Positions 11,260-20,804 of a stretch of DNA of 64,000 bases are shown piece after piece. How positions within the stretch are numbered: the first letter of the stretch is position 1; every line of letters starts with the position of its first letter. The translations under genes and the position numbers were made by a program. Source of the stretch: Rebecca billardiae RCC1528 (Eukaryota; Haptophyta); assembly GCA_965240325.2 (NCBI GenBank), contig OZ251240.1, forward strand, positions 1,116,001 to 1,180,000, in the 5' to 3' direction. A model generated the notes under the pieces. That model did no database searches. It saw only the letters and a program-made list of their open reading frames with translations, and had not been told where the DNA came from.

Positions 11260-12021
11260 CTAAGAGATCTGGCCGCAGTCGGCGACGACGACCGGCGCGC
11301 TGGTCTTGCCCTGCTGAGAGCCGACCTTCTCGGCCTTCTGGATGACGTCGAGGCCGTCGACCACCTTGCCGAACACGACGTGCTTGCCGTCGAGCCATGG
11401 CGTGTCCGCCGTGCAGATGAAGAACTGCGAGCCGTTCGTGTTCGGCCCGGCGTTCGCCATCGAGAGGCAGCCCAACCCGGTGTGCTTGCCGCAGATGCCG
11501 GCGAATGTCTCGTCCGCGAACTTCTCGCCGTAGATGCTCTCGCCGCCCGTGCCGTTGCCGCGCGTGAAGTCGCCGCCCTGGCACACTGCGCGGCGGGACG
11601 GAGGCGGCGCGGCCAGCCGGCGCAGACGCCGTCAGCACCGTGGCGCAGCGCGCTCGACGCGAATGGGACACGAAGCCGCGCGCTCGGGCGCGCGCGGCGC
11701 GCGCGCGCACTGAAGCCCGGGATCACGCGGTGGAACGCGGAGCCCTTGTAGTGCAGCGGCTTGCCCGACTTGCCCACGCCCTTCTCGCCCGTGCAGAGCG
11801 CGCGGAAGTTCTCGGCGGTCTTCGGGCACGCGTCCGCGTAGAGCTCCATGACGACGCGGCCGGCAGGGGCGCCGCCTGCGCGGAGGCGGGGGCGCACGCC
11901 AGTCAAGACATGAGCGCTCGAGATCGAAAACGCGCGTGCGGCTCGGAGGGCCACGGCGCGCGGTGCTGAGGGTGCACGCACCGATCGTCATGTCGAAAAA
12001 CACCTGGGGGCGGGCGGCCAT
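11260..12021 (-). CDS. cyclophilin-type peptidyl-prolyl isomerase, tandem copy A
   Basis: Catalyses cis-trans isomerisation of Xaa-Pro bonds; a cytosolic CypA-type protein is likely, because there is no signal peptide. The model joins 12021-11982, 11875-11711 and 11585-11260 (176 aa). Phases are 1 and 1, and the second junction creates the ATG of the canonical IPGFMCQGGDF. Active-site landmarks are present: FHRVIPGF (catalytic Arg and Phe), QGGDF, GSQFFI and the cyclosporin-contact Trp and following His in [12 protein letters not shown]. The insert [14 protein letters not shown] is the divergent-loop form found in plant and protist cyclophilins. N-terminus [15 protein letters not shown]. Copy B lies directly upstream with the same intron positions. 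Confidence 0.93.
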
Positions 12022-12434
12022 GGCTACAGCTGCGTTGCTGCGCGGGGGCACGCAGCGCTCGGCGGAAGGCGCGTGAGCTCGCGGCGCGCGTGAAACAGGT
12101 GCTCAGGCACAGGACGGGGCATGCGCGGCGTTGCTGACGGCGTATGATCACGAATGCACGCGTAGATGCATGTCGCCGCGCGCGGGACGCGCCCGTGCGC
12201 CGCGCGCGGCGCGCTGCCGCGCCGCAGTCGCGACCGCGTCCGCCGCGCGCGTACTTGGGTCGGCGGCGCGCACGTCGAAGGGCGCTGCGCAACCGCTGCA
12301 ACTGTCCGGGTCCAATCAGAGATCGCCTATTCGCCCAGGTCTGCAAGCGGGTTTCGTCTCGAATGCCAATAACTTCTCGCCTTTTTTTTACCGCGCGATA
12401 CGGAATTGCCGAATTACGGAGAATACCAACGCGG
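12022..12434. other. 413-bp spacer between cyclophilin copies
   Basis: Must carry the promoter of copy A and the 3' end of copy B. Contains an AT-richer pocket around 12370-12400. No gene seen. Confidence 0.4.
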
Positions 12435-13214
12435 TCACTTTCCATCGGCGATCTCGCCACAGTCCTCGATGACGACTGGCGCGCTCGTCTGCCCACTCCG
12501 CGAGCCCACCTCCTCGATGCTCTGCACCACATCCAGGCCCTCGACCACCTTGCCGAACACGACGTGCTTGCCGTCGAGCCACGACGTGTCCGCCGTGCAG
12601 ATGAAGAACTGCGAGCCGTTCGTGTTCGGCCCGGCGTTCGCCATCGAGAGGCAGCCCAACCCGGTGTGCTTGCCGCAGAGGCCCGCGAACGTCTCGTCGG
12701 CGAACTTCTCGCCGTAGATGCTCTCGCCGCCCGTGCCGTTGCCGTTCGTGAAGTCGCCGCCCTGGCACACTGCGCGCCGAGGCGTGGGCGGCGGACAGCA
12801 GCCGTCAGCATCGCGGCGCCCCGTGGCGCAGCGCGCTCGAGGCGTTCGGCGCGGAGGCGGCGCGCGCGCGCACTGAAGCCCGGGATCACGCGGTGGAACG
12901 CGGAGCCCTTGTAGTGCAGCGGCTTGCCCGACTTGCCGATGCCCTTCTCGCCCGTGCAGAGCGCGCGGAAGTTCTCGGCCGTCTTCGGGCACGCGTCCGA
13001 GTAGAGCTCCATGACGATCTTCCCGACGGACTTGGAGCCTGCGCGCAGCGGGGGCAGGCACGCGTGCACGTGCATTGGCCAGGCGATCGGGTGCGCAGGT
13101 CGTTGCGACCACCGCTACCGCTCGACGCTCGCCGTTGCGCGCTCGTCGGACGCGCGCGCGCAGTGCGCGCTGACCAACCAGCATCTTAAAGAAGACCTTA
13201 GGCCGGGCAGCCAT
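12435..13214 (-). CDS. cyclophilin-type peptidyl-prolyl isomerase, tandem copy B
   Basis: Paralogue of copy A. The model joins 13214-13175, 13038-12874 and 12769-12435 (179 aa), with exon 1 and exon 2 lengths (40 and 165 bp) and phases identical to copy A. Same catalytic set: [21 protein letters not shown], and Trp plus His in [12 protein letters not shown]. It differs in its first strand ([20 protein letters not shown]) and has a slightly longer C-terminus ([11 protein letters not shown]). Donor of intron 1 is GTCAGC and of intron 2 GTGCGC. An in-frame ATG 15 bp upstream is possible. Exon 3 is highly similar to copy A at DNA level, while the introns have diverged, so the duplication is not very recent or exons have been homogenised. 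Confidence 0.93.
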   Translation of the reverse strand: MAARPKVFFKMLVGQRALRARVRRARNGERRAVAVVATTCAPDRLANARARVPAPAARRLQVRREDRHGALLGRVPEDGRELPRALHGREGHRQVGQAAALQGLRVPPRDPGLQCARAPPPRRTPRARCATGRRDADGCCPPPTPRRAVCQGGDFTNGNGTGGESIYGEKFADETFAGLCGKHTGLGCLSMANAGPNTNGSQFFICTADTSWLDGKHVVFGKVVEGLDVVQSIEEVGSRSGQTSAPVVIEDCGEIADGK

Positions 13215-13393
13215 GATGGTGTCGAGCAAGGGGCAAAGTGTCCCTGCCGTGGGACGGGCGCGTGGGCGCGGGAGCGCGCGCGTGCGCCTCAGCGCGCGTG
13301 CGTCGCTCGCACACAGCGTCGCGAGTGTCGACGGCGGCTCACGTGTTTCCGATCGACGGCGGAGGCGACGACGGCTCGATCGGAATTTGAACG
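13215..13393. promoter_or_regulatory. shared 179-bp upstream region of a divergent pair
   Basis: Between the ATGs of cyclophilin B and the large Ala/Pro-rich gene. A GATCGG block near 13350-13356 recurs near 13377-13382. No TATA box seen. Confidence 0.35.
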
Positions 13394-16300
13394 ATGGCTG
13401 CCCCGGCCCCAGGTGCCGGCCTGTTCGTACTCGTCGGGGAAGGGCAGGTCGAGCTCGAGCCAGAGCTGCGGCTCGGCGAGCTCGATGTGAGCGCGCGCAT
13501 GGCGGCGCTAGCCGTCGAGTCCCTGCGCTACCGACTGCCGGAGGTGCGCGCCCGCCACGCCGTGTCCGAGAAAGTACCGGAGGACGCTCTCTCCATCCTC
13601 GACTATGCGTCCGCGCACGCGCAGCACGTGGCGCGCGCGCTCGACATGCCGCAGGGCGAGCTGAAGCGCTGCCTCGAGTGGCTGGCCTCCGTCCAGCGCT
13701 GCATGCTGCGCGGCGTGTACGCCGACTTCTCGCGCCAGCGCGCGCCCGAGGGCGCGAGCGCGCTCGAGGCGCTGACGACTGGGAGCGCGCTTGTCATGGC
13801 GGCGGCGCCCGTCGGCTCGCTGACCTGGCGCAACCACCTGCTCATCCGCGCACACGTGCGAGCGACGCGTGTGGGCGCGCCCATCCCCGCGCCGCCCACA
13901 CCTCCGCCTCCATGGGTGCGCGAGCGCGCGCTTCGCGCGCGCCACACGGGCGGTGAGCACACGAGCGCCCGAGCGAGCAGTGCCGGTGCCGCGCGCACGC
14001 CGCCGCTGGGCGCGGCGGGTCTCACGCCCGCGCGCAAGGGGAGCGGCGGCCCGAGCTACTACTTCGGCTACGTCCCGCCTGCCGCCGCAAACGCCGCCCC
14101 GCCCGTCCGCGCCGCGCCGACTCGCTCGCCGGAAGCGGCGGAGGCGGAGTGGGCGTCGGCGCAGCGACCGATAGGCTTGTGGCTGATGCAGTGCGCCCGC
14201 CTCCTCGCGCCAGCCGCCGCTGGCCAGCAGCCGCTGCTGGCGGCGGCGGGCGCGGCGGCGGCGCGGGCGGCAGCGCCCACCACGGGCGCGCTGGCGCCAG
14301 CACCACGCGCGCCCGTCCCCGCCGCCGGCGGCGCGCCTGCAGAGCAGATCGACCCGAGATTGTATCTCGGGCGCGATCAGATTGACCCGAGATTACATCA
14401 CGAGCGCGATCTCGGCGCGCCGACCGATCTCGCCGTCGCCGTCGCCTTCTTCGCGGACGGCGCGGCCAAGTCACGTGACAGCGCGAGCACGGTGCCGAAC
14501 GCGCCGCCACCGCCACCGCCGCCGCCGCGGCGCGCCGCCGCCGCGCTCTCCGTGCGGTCAGACGCCCCCGGCATCGGGCAGTGCGCGCCGGTGCGCGCGC
14601 GCGAGGCGCGCGCAGCCATCAAGGCGATGGTGGGCGCGGCGGCCGCGATCCCGGCGGCGTCGCTGGCGCGCGCCGAGGCGGCCGGCGGCGGCGCGCACGA
14701 GGCCGATCGGCTGCTCCTCGGCAGCGCGCCCCAGCCGCCGCTGGGCGCGCCACCGTCGCGCGCGCAGGTCGAGCGCGCGCGCCGCGTCGCCGCCGTCGTG
14801 CAGCAGGCGAGAACGATGGCCGCCGGGCTCACCGCCGAGGCGGAGCGGCGGCAGAGCGCCCTCGAGGGCCTACGCGCGCGCGCGTGGGTGCTCGCGGACG
14901 CGGCGAAGCTCCGGCTCTCGCGCGCGATGGACGACAAGGCGTGGGCAGCGGCCGCCGTCGCGGCGGAATCTGCAGAGGCCACGCACGCCCTCGCCCGCAC
15001 GTTTGATTCCCTCTGCGATTCCCTCTGCGAAGGAGCGTCGACGCGCGCGCGGCCGGCGGCCGAGGCGGCGGCCGGAGCCGAGGGCCACGAGCCGGGTCCG
15101 TGCGCGCAGCACGCGCCGAGCAGTGTGCCGCTGACGCCACCGCCGACCGCGCCTCACGCACCCACGCCGGCGACGTCGACGGCGACGACCGGCGCGGCCG
15201 CGCCGCCGTCAGCGCGCCCGCCCGCGCCGCCACTGCCGAGCGGCGCGCTGGCTAGCTCCCGGGAGGAGCTGCCTCTGCTGCCTGCGCACGCGATCGTGCG
15301 TGCCGCGCTGCTGGGCAGCGGGGGCGGTGCTGCCGCCGCCGCGGGCGGCGGCGTGCGCATCCGCTCAGTGCTCAGCCTTCCGCGCGGCCGTGGCGCGGGG
15401 CGTGCGCGCGCGGAGGCCGCGCCGCCAGCCGCCGAGCGCCCGCGCGCGCGCCCCGGCGCGGCTGGCGTGCCACACGACGGCCTCGAGCGCATTGCCCGCG
15501 CGGCTGCGGAGGCGGCCAGGGGCCTCGATGCCTTGCTGAGCGCCGCGCTCGCGCACGCGCGTGCGGACGCGGACACCGGCCTGCTGAGCCCGCACTGGCC
15601 TGGGGAGGGCTCTGCCAAGGGCGGTAGCTCTGCACTGCGTCTGGGCCTGGCGGCGCAGGCGACGCACACTGACGGCTCTCACGACGCGCCAGGCGCGCCG
15701 CCATCGCCGCTCGTGCCAGCAGGCGACGCCGTGCGTCTGGGCCTGGCGGCGCAGGCGACGCACACGGACGGCGCTTATGACGCGCCAGGCGCGCCGCCGC
15801 CGCCGCCTGCCGCGTCATCGCCGCTCGTGCCAGCAGGCGACGGCAGCACGGCGCCGCCGAACGCGCCTCCGCCGCCACCGCCAGCGGAGCCCGCGGAGGG
15901 CGCAGACGACGACGGCTGGTGGGTTGTTGACGCGTGGGGCGCAGTGGCCCTCGCCGTGAGCCAGCGCGCGCCCGGCGGCGGCGCGGAGGAACCCTCGCGC
16001 ACGACGCTGCTGCTCCTGCTGCCTGAGCCGGTTGCTGAGGTGATGCGCGCCCAGGCGGGGCCGGCACGGCGCGAGGAGACCGCGCAGGCCATGGCCGGCG
16101 GCGCCCCGCCCGAGCCACCCGCTGCGCAGCCACCGTCGCGCGACAGCGCCGCCGCGCCGCTGGCGGGCGCGCCGGCCGGCGAGCCCAGCGCAGGCGGTGC
16201 CTGCTGGTACGGCTGCCTCCCGCGAGAGCGCACCCTCGCGCTGCTGGACGCACTGTTCGAGGCCGAGCTCGAGCTCGCCGTGAGCCGCTCGTACGAGTCT

Positions 16301-16534
16301 CCCCGCGCGGCCTTCCCTCCGGCCTCGGGCAGTGCGGCGCGCGACGGCTCACTCGCGGGGGGCGGCGTGTCCGGCACGCCCCAGGGCGGGCGTGGGCTTA
16401 GCATGGAGCAGCACGAGATGCTGCTGCGCGCGATGACCGGAGGGCGCGCGTGGACGACCGGCGAGGGCACGAGCATGCGAGAGCGCGAGCGCGCTCTCGA
16501 GCTCGCCACGCCCGTCTGGCGCCAGTCCAGCTGA
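13394..16534 (+). CDS. large Ala/Pro-rich protein of unknown function
   Basis: Open frame of 1,046 codons from the ATG at 13394. Not recognised. Residues 1-160 look folded and mostly helical (segments such as [17 protein letters not shown] and [23 protein letters not shown]). The C-terminal end also looks structured ([26 protein letters not shown], then [11 protein letters not shown]). The middle is low-complexity Ala/Pro/Gly with polyproline runs. It contains an internal duplication ([13 protein letters not shown]...DAPGAPP, twice, encoded near 15637-15850) and a short repeat (IDPRL) near 14350-14400. One acidic Trp-rich island, [12 protein letters not shown], sits near residue 840. Some of the low-complexity sequence could be unspliced intron; I could not find in-phase junctions that improve it. 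Divergent from cyclophilin B. Confidence 0.6.
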   Translation: MAAPAPGAGLFVLVGEGQVELEPELRLGELDVSARMAALAVESLRYRLPEVRARHAVSEKVPEDALSILDYASAHAQHVARALDMPQGELKRCLEWLASVQRCMLRGVYADFSRQRAPEGASALEALTTGSALVMAAAPVGSLTWRNHLLIRAHVRATRVGAPIPAPPTPPPPWVRERALRARHTGGEHTSARASSAGAARTPPLGAAGLTPARKGSGGPSYYFGYVPPAAANAAPPVRAAPTRSPEAAEAEWASAQRPIGLWLMQCARLLAPAAAGQQPLLAAAGAAAARAAAPTTGALAPAPRAPVPAAGGAPAEQIDPRLYLGRDQIDPRLHHERDLGAPTDLAVAVAFFADGAAKSRDSASTVPNAPPPPPPPPRRAAAALSVRSDAPGIGQCAPVRAREARAAIKAMVGAAAAIPAASLARAEAAGGGAHEADRLLLGSAPQPPLGAPPSRAQVERARRVAAVVQQARTMAAGLTAEAERRQSALEGLRARAWVLADAAKLRLSRAMDDKAWAAAAVAAESAEATHALARTFDSLCDSLCEGASTRARPAAEAAAGAEGHEPGPCAQHAPSSVPLTPPPTAPHAPTPATSTATTGAAAPPSARPPAPPLPSGALASSREELPLLPAHAIVRAALLGSGGGAAAAAGGGVRIRSVLSLPRGRGAGRARAEAAPPAAERPRARPGAAGVPHDGLERIARAAAEAARGLDALLSAALAHARADADTGLLSPHWPGEGSAKGGSSALRLGLAAQATHTDGSHDAPGAPPSPLVPAGDAVRLGLAAQATHTDGAYDAPGAPPPPPAASSPLVPAGDGSTAPPNAPPPPPPAEPAEGADDDGWWVVDAWGAVALAVSQRAPGGGAEEPSRTTLLLLLPEPVAEVMRAQAGPARREETAQAMAGGAPPEPPAAQPPSRDSAAAPLAGAPAGEPSAGGACWYGCLPRERTLALLDALFEAELELAVSRSYESPRAAFPPASGSAARDGSLAGGGVSGTPQGGRGLSMEQHEMLLRAMTGGRAWTTGEGTSMRERERALELATPVWRQSS

Positions 16535-16785
16535 TGCCGTCTCTCCGCCGGCGCCCGGTCATACTGGCATCCGCCAGGCTCAGGCTGACGCGGGCGTGAG
16601 TGCTGCCACTGCTGCCAGTGCAGAGACCAGACGTCCAGACGAGTGCTGCCCTCATCGTCGTCGCCGTCATACTGCGCGCGCTATATACCGTGCGCGTATA
16701 AATATCCGTCCGCCATCCCGCCGCGCCATCATCGTCACTTATTCACGCGCAGCATTTAATAATTGATATATCGTCGCGTTAGTAT
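16535..16785. other. intergenic, AT-rich toward its end
   Basis: 3' flank of the large gene. No feature apart from the AT-rich stretch that precedes the family A repeat. Confidence 0.4.
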
Positions 16786-16900
16786 TATGGCCCGCGGTGC
16801 AGGGCGGAGCGCGTAGCGTGGAGCCCCGCCGGGGGCCCTCACTAGTTGTCAAAAAGATCTTTTGATCAAAGAAAAGGGGACGGGGGACGATTTTGAGGGC
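16786..16900 (+). repeat. dispersed repeat family A, copy 2
   Basis: Begins TATGGCCCGCGGTGCAGGGC and shares GGAGCGCG, AGCGTGGAGCC, the CAAAAAGATCTTTTGATCA block and GGGGACGGGGGxCGATTTT with copy 1 at 5671. Here the AAAGATCTTTTGATC core is palindromic in part. Confidence 0.8.
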
Positions 16901-17049
16901 TTTGGAGGGTGAATTTTCGCTAATTTTCGAGGGGTACACCGTACATTGCTGTCTATCCGCAAGAAGCGATTGACGAAATAGGCGCGCCCGGACGTGAGTC
17001 ATAAGAAAGATCGAAGGCCGTCACATTGTCAGTAAACGAATCTGCGCCA

Positions 17050-18535
17050 TTGTGGTAATGCCCGGGGCCGGACTCCGCCCAGCACCAGCACCGGACAACA
17101 GTGATCCACTCCGGACTGGGCGGTCGGCGATCGTTCCCCGCGATGACCAGTGGGTCACCGCCTCGACCGCAGTCAAACGCGGGGGCGCGGGCGCGCGCGC
17201 AAGACAGATCAGAAATCCTGATTCCTGGACGCGCACGCGAACCGGCTCGGCATGCGGAACGCGTTGATGCGCTTGGGGACGCACGACATCGGGCCGTTCT
17301 GAAACGACACCGGGCGAAACTCTACCGCGACCGCGTGCACGCGCGGACCGCAGGCCGCGTGACGACTGCGACACTGCGCGACGCGAAGGAGCAGGTGCTG
17401 GCGCCGCAGATGGCGGTGCGGGCGTTCTGCCCGAGCTGCAACAACCCGCTGCTCTCGGGCCAGGTGCATCAGCGCATCCAGGACCGCCGCTGCCACGTGC
17501 TAACCAAGGTGGTCAGGGCATGAGACACGCGACCGTGTGCGAGCAAGGCGTGCCAAGATGATCGACACGGCGAAGCAGGTGGTGATCGAGGCGCTGAGCC
17601 TGATCATGGTGAGGCGCATCTTCTCGACCTGCCCGACGCGCAGACCACGCAGGCGTCGCTTCCGGGCGCGTGGGACTCGCGCACCAAGACGCTGTGGCAC
17701 GTGGACCCTGTCGGAGTCTGTGCGCGGCGCGCGCGCGCGCGTGCGCGCGCGACGGGCACGTGGCGCGCCGACCAGCCGTACGGCGCTGACTGTTGACGCA
17801 CCTCGCGCATGCGCTACCCCGGCCGCGCCGCCGCCGCCGCCGCGCAGGCATGCTCTCGTAGGAGGAGACGGCGGAGCTGCGCGCACACATGGCCGCGCGC
17901 GGCTCTCGGTCGGACGCGGTCGGCGATCACGGGCGCGCTGCCGGCCCGGCGCGCCGCTGAACGACGAGTAGGCCGCGCTGGAGGAGTACGTCCGCCGCCG
18001 CGCTCCGCCTGCGCGAGCAGCGCTCCGCCGCGCCCGACCCGCTGGCCGAGCAGCTGCGCAGCGACCGCGCCATCGCAGAGCAGCTGCAGCGCGACGAGAT
18101 GGCGGCACGCGCGGGCGGCGCGCCCGTGACGCTGCACTCGGCCGAGGTCGACGAGGACGCGCAGATGGCGCTGGCGCTGCTGCTCGTGTGCGAGGCGTGC
18201 GACCAGGACACACGCGCGCTGCGCAACGCTGAGCGCCGGATCCGTTTTCGGCGCCGTAAGGTACGCAAGGCGCTGGCAGCGGAGCGCACCGGGGCGGCGG
18301 CGCATGCGCGCACGCGGCGCGCTCGCGGTCGATGCGCGGCAACTCCAACCGCCTCGGCAAGCGCAAGCAGCGGGACGAGGGCGGCGCCGCGGCGGCGGGT
18401 GCGATGAACAAATCGGACGAGCGCGCCAAGTCCCGACGCATCGCCAACGCCGCCAAGCTGTTCGAGGACATGGACGGCGACGAGATCGCGGCCGCGGCGC
18501 ACGCGGCGGGCAAGCTGGACTGCCAACTTGCGTGA
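17050..18535 (+). pseudogene. possible decayed coding fragments between repeats A and B
   Basis: Several protein-like fragments occur on the plus strand in different frames, without one continuous gene. Near 17383-17523 there is a Cys-bearing stretch (AVRAFCPSCNNPLLSG). Near 18005-18260 there is a charged helical stretch (LAEQLRSDRAIAEQLQRDE, then QMALALLLVCEACDQ). At 18332-18535 there is a basic helical ORF ending in KLFEDMDGDEIAAAAHAAGK. A TAG interrupts the frame near 17970 and frames change between fragments. It could be a spliced gene whose introns I cannot place, or the cargo of a decayed mobile element, since it lies between copies of repeats A and B. No family recognised. Confidence 0.3.
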
Positions 18536-18600
18536 CGCGTCTCGCAGACTGCCACTGCCACTGGGCCTGGCCCATTATAAAATTGAGCAGCCGAGCAGCC

Positions 18601-18667
18601 GACGGAGGGTGCACCGCGGGCCCCTAACTGCGTTGGTTCTACGGAAGGACCGCGGAACGCGGTCATA
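18601..18667 (+). repeat. dispersed repeat family B, copy 2
   Basis: GACGGAGGGTGCACCGCGGG, then GTTCTACGGAAGGACCGCGG and AACGCGGTCATA. It carries TGCACCGCGGGC, the exact reverse complement of GCCCGCGGTGCA in repeat A copy 2, and the same GACCGCG-GAA-CGCGGTC hairpin as copy 1. Confidence 0.8.
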
Positions 18668-18901
18668 CTGCTATTTATTGGGCGCGGCTGCAGAACTCGG
18701 GCTTTAGCTTATCGGGCGGATTGATGATGCATCATCAGTCAGACCATCACGGATCACCATGTCCGCGCATCTCACATATCTGGCCAGCAGCACTAGTCTC
18801 AGCTGCTATACGTATTATAGTCGTACGACAGCAATAAGCGCTTATTAGCAATAAGCAGTAGAATCCGGCCGACGACGGCGGTAGCTACGCGCCCGTAACG
18901 C

Positions 18902-18932
18902 GGAGAGAGAGAGAGAGAGAGAGAGAGAGACG

Positions 18933-18966
<34 letters not shown>

Positions 18967-18989
18967 GGGAGAGAGAGAGAGAGAGAGAG
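18902..18989. repeat. (GA)n microsatellite
   Basis: Interrupted GA tract just downstream of the GT8 gene's stop (that gene is on the minus strand). Confidence 0.95.
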
Positions 18990-19040
18990 TCTGATCGAGA
19001 GGAGAGAGTCAAATAAGTCGACGATCGAGTCGTCACGACG

Positions 19041-20204
19041 TCAGGCGGGGCTGCTGCTGCTGACTGCTGGCAGCTGCCTGCGCCAGGGCGGTCGCCTAGG
19101 GTCGATGTGCTTGGTATCCGGCGAGCCATCGGGAATACAGCAGTCGGCGAAGTAGGCCCTGATGGCAATCTGCAGGCGTTCGGCGGTCTTGGGGTTCGGG
19201 TTCGGCTGCTTCTTGCTGTACGGACAATTCATCTTGGGAGTGCCCATGTGCTGCTGAAAAGTGTTCCACGCTGTGCACGAACGATTTGTGAACTGCATGT
19301 AGAACGCGACACACTTCACCTGGTGTAGGTTGGCGTGCAGGATACCGCATCGTTCCGAGCACGCGTGGAGCGTCTGGTTGGCGAACGTGGGCTGGCTGCT
19401 GAGCTGCCGATTCCACCGGCACGGGAGGATGTGCACCATTGCCGGATGCATGGCATGCAGCCAGACATACAACGTCTGGTCACCGAGGAAACCGATCCAC
19501 TTCCCATAGCGGCCCGTCGCGACCCAGTCGACGGCCTCGTGGTAGGCAGTGCTCGACCTCATCTTGTCCAGATCGAGCAGCTGCACGCCGCCGTTGAGGC
19601 TGACGTGAGGATTGTAGATGAAAGTTTGCTCGCGAGCCACCGCGAGCACTGCGTCTGGGCCCATGCGGTCAAACTCGGTGTTCAGCTCGGTCACATCACC
19701 CACCATGAGGACGTCGGTGTCCACCAAGATGAGACGGGATACATTTGCCGGCATGAACAGGTGCGCCAGGGGCTTGTACAGGTACTGCAGGCCTGGGCCG
19801 TGGGACAGCTTGCTCATGAGGCCGTACAGGCAACGTCCGTACTTCGGCAGCTTGATCTGCACGATGTTGAAGCCGGGCACGGGCTGCGGGAAGAGGAGCA
19901 GCAAGTGAAAGCGCACGCGGCTGCTCGTGTTGAATCCAGCCGCGGCTCGTCGGAGAGTACGCGCGTCGATGCCCTTGCGCGTGTCGAAGAATCCGACATC
20001 AATCCACGGCTCGCCAGAAAGAGGGTCCACGCGGTCCGCGTCGGCCTGCGGACGAGCGATTTGGCGGAAGATGTCTGACATGTTGGCGGGCGAGCAATTC
20101 GGCGACACTGGCGGGGGACCCTTCTCGTAGCACACGCCCAGAAGGGGTGCGCACACCACCACCACGAGGGCGCGAAGGCGATTCCCCGCCGCCATCGTGT
20201 GCAT
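19041..20204 (-). CDS. GT8-type glycosyltransferase, secreted or luminal
   Basis: Transfers a sugar from a nucleotide-sugar donor in the secretory pathway. Single exon, 387 aa from MHTMAAGNRL; residues 9-25 (RLRALVVVVCAPLLGVC) are a signal peptide or anchor. Family hallmarks: LILVDTDVLMVGDVTEL with the metal-binding DTD at 162-164, SLNGGVQLLDLDKM (NGG at 204-206), FLGDQTLYVWL and PCRWNRQLS. This pattern is closest to the xylosyl/glucosyltransferase branch of GT8 (GXYLT/LARGE-like), by motif only. Several Cys and N-glycosylation sites (NVS, NQT, NRS) agree with a luminal location. The open frame extends upstream to an ATG at 20363, but the extra 53 residues would sit in front of the signal peptide, so 20204 is preferred. 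A second GT8 domain occurs in the fusion gene at 56817. Confidence 0.87.
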   Translation of the reverse strand: MHTMAAGNRLRALVVVVCAPLLGVCYEKGPPPVSPNCSPANMSDIFRQIARPQADADRVDPLSGEPWIDVGFFDTRKGIDARTLRRAAAGFNTSSRVRFHLLLLFPQPVPGFNIVQIKLPKYGRCLYGLMSKLSHGPGLQYLYKPLAHLFMPANVSRLILVDTDVLMVGDVTELNTEFDRMGPDAVLAVAREQTFIYNPHVSLNGGVQLLDLDKMRSSTAYHEAVDWVATGRYGKWIGFLGDQTLYVWLHAMHPAMVHILPCRWNRQLSSQPTFANQTLHACSERCGILHANLHQVKCVAFYMQFTNRSCTAWNTFQQHMGTPKMNCPYSKKQPNPNPKTAERLQIAIRAYFADCCIPDGSPDTKHIDPRRPPWRRQLPAVSSSSPA

Positions 20205-20804
20205 CACGGACCCGCTGCGGGGTGGGGCCAACCAAGCCCCCCAACCGCTGAAAATTAATGTCCAAAACGGGATTGACGGGCAGTCCTTGGGCGACGCGAG
20301 CGCCCGCGCGCGGCAGCTGGCAGGCCGCCAGCAAGCGGTTGAAATGGCGGCGCACGAGATCACAAGGCTGTCGACGAGGAGACCGCAGTGCTACGGCCCT
20401 TGGCAGGGCGAGCAAAAGGAGGGCATGCCAGACATGCGTATCGGGCCTCGCGGCGCGTGTACGCATGGCCACCGCCAGCACGGGGCACCGGACCTGATCT
20501 GCACCGATGTCGCTGCCAATGATGTCGCTGCCAATGAGGGCGCTGCCAACGCGCTCCGCGGACATCCTCCGTCAGCAGAGTCGCCATTGTCATCATCCGT
20601 GGCCTCAAAACAGGCCATGATGGCCTCAGTTTTGAGCCCGCCCGCTGACTATATATAATAATATATCACTATCAGTATAAAACCATTTTAAGACCGGTCA
20701 CAGGCTACGAACAGTTGGGTGAGGGTATTTTTCAATATACCACGGACTCGACTCGAGCCTTGACGTATGTACTACCATACGTAGGGGGCTGGGACGAGTG
20801 GCAG
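20205..20804. other. intergenic region with a small tandem repeat
   Basis: About 600 bp between the GT8 start and the elongase stop. Holds three copies of a 15-mer at 20506-20550 and an AT-rich stretch near 20650-20690. No gene seen. Confidence 0.45.
20506..20550 (+). repeat. 15-bp unit repeated three times
   Basis: GATGTCGCTGCCAAT twice, then GAGGGCGCTGCCAAC. It lies in an intergenic region. Confidence 0.8.

Noticed and set aside
13863-13989. possible intron in the Ala/Pro-rich gene
   Set aside because: No donor and acceptor pair among those tried keeps the phase, and the frame reads through.
15372-16352. 326-codon minus ORF, Arg/Ala-rich
   Set aside because: Shadow of the Ala/Pro-rich gene on the plus strand; composition is typical of antisense GC-rich sequence.
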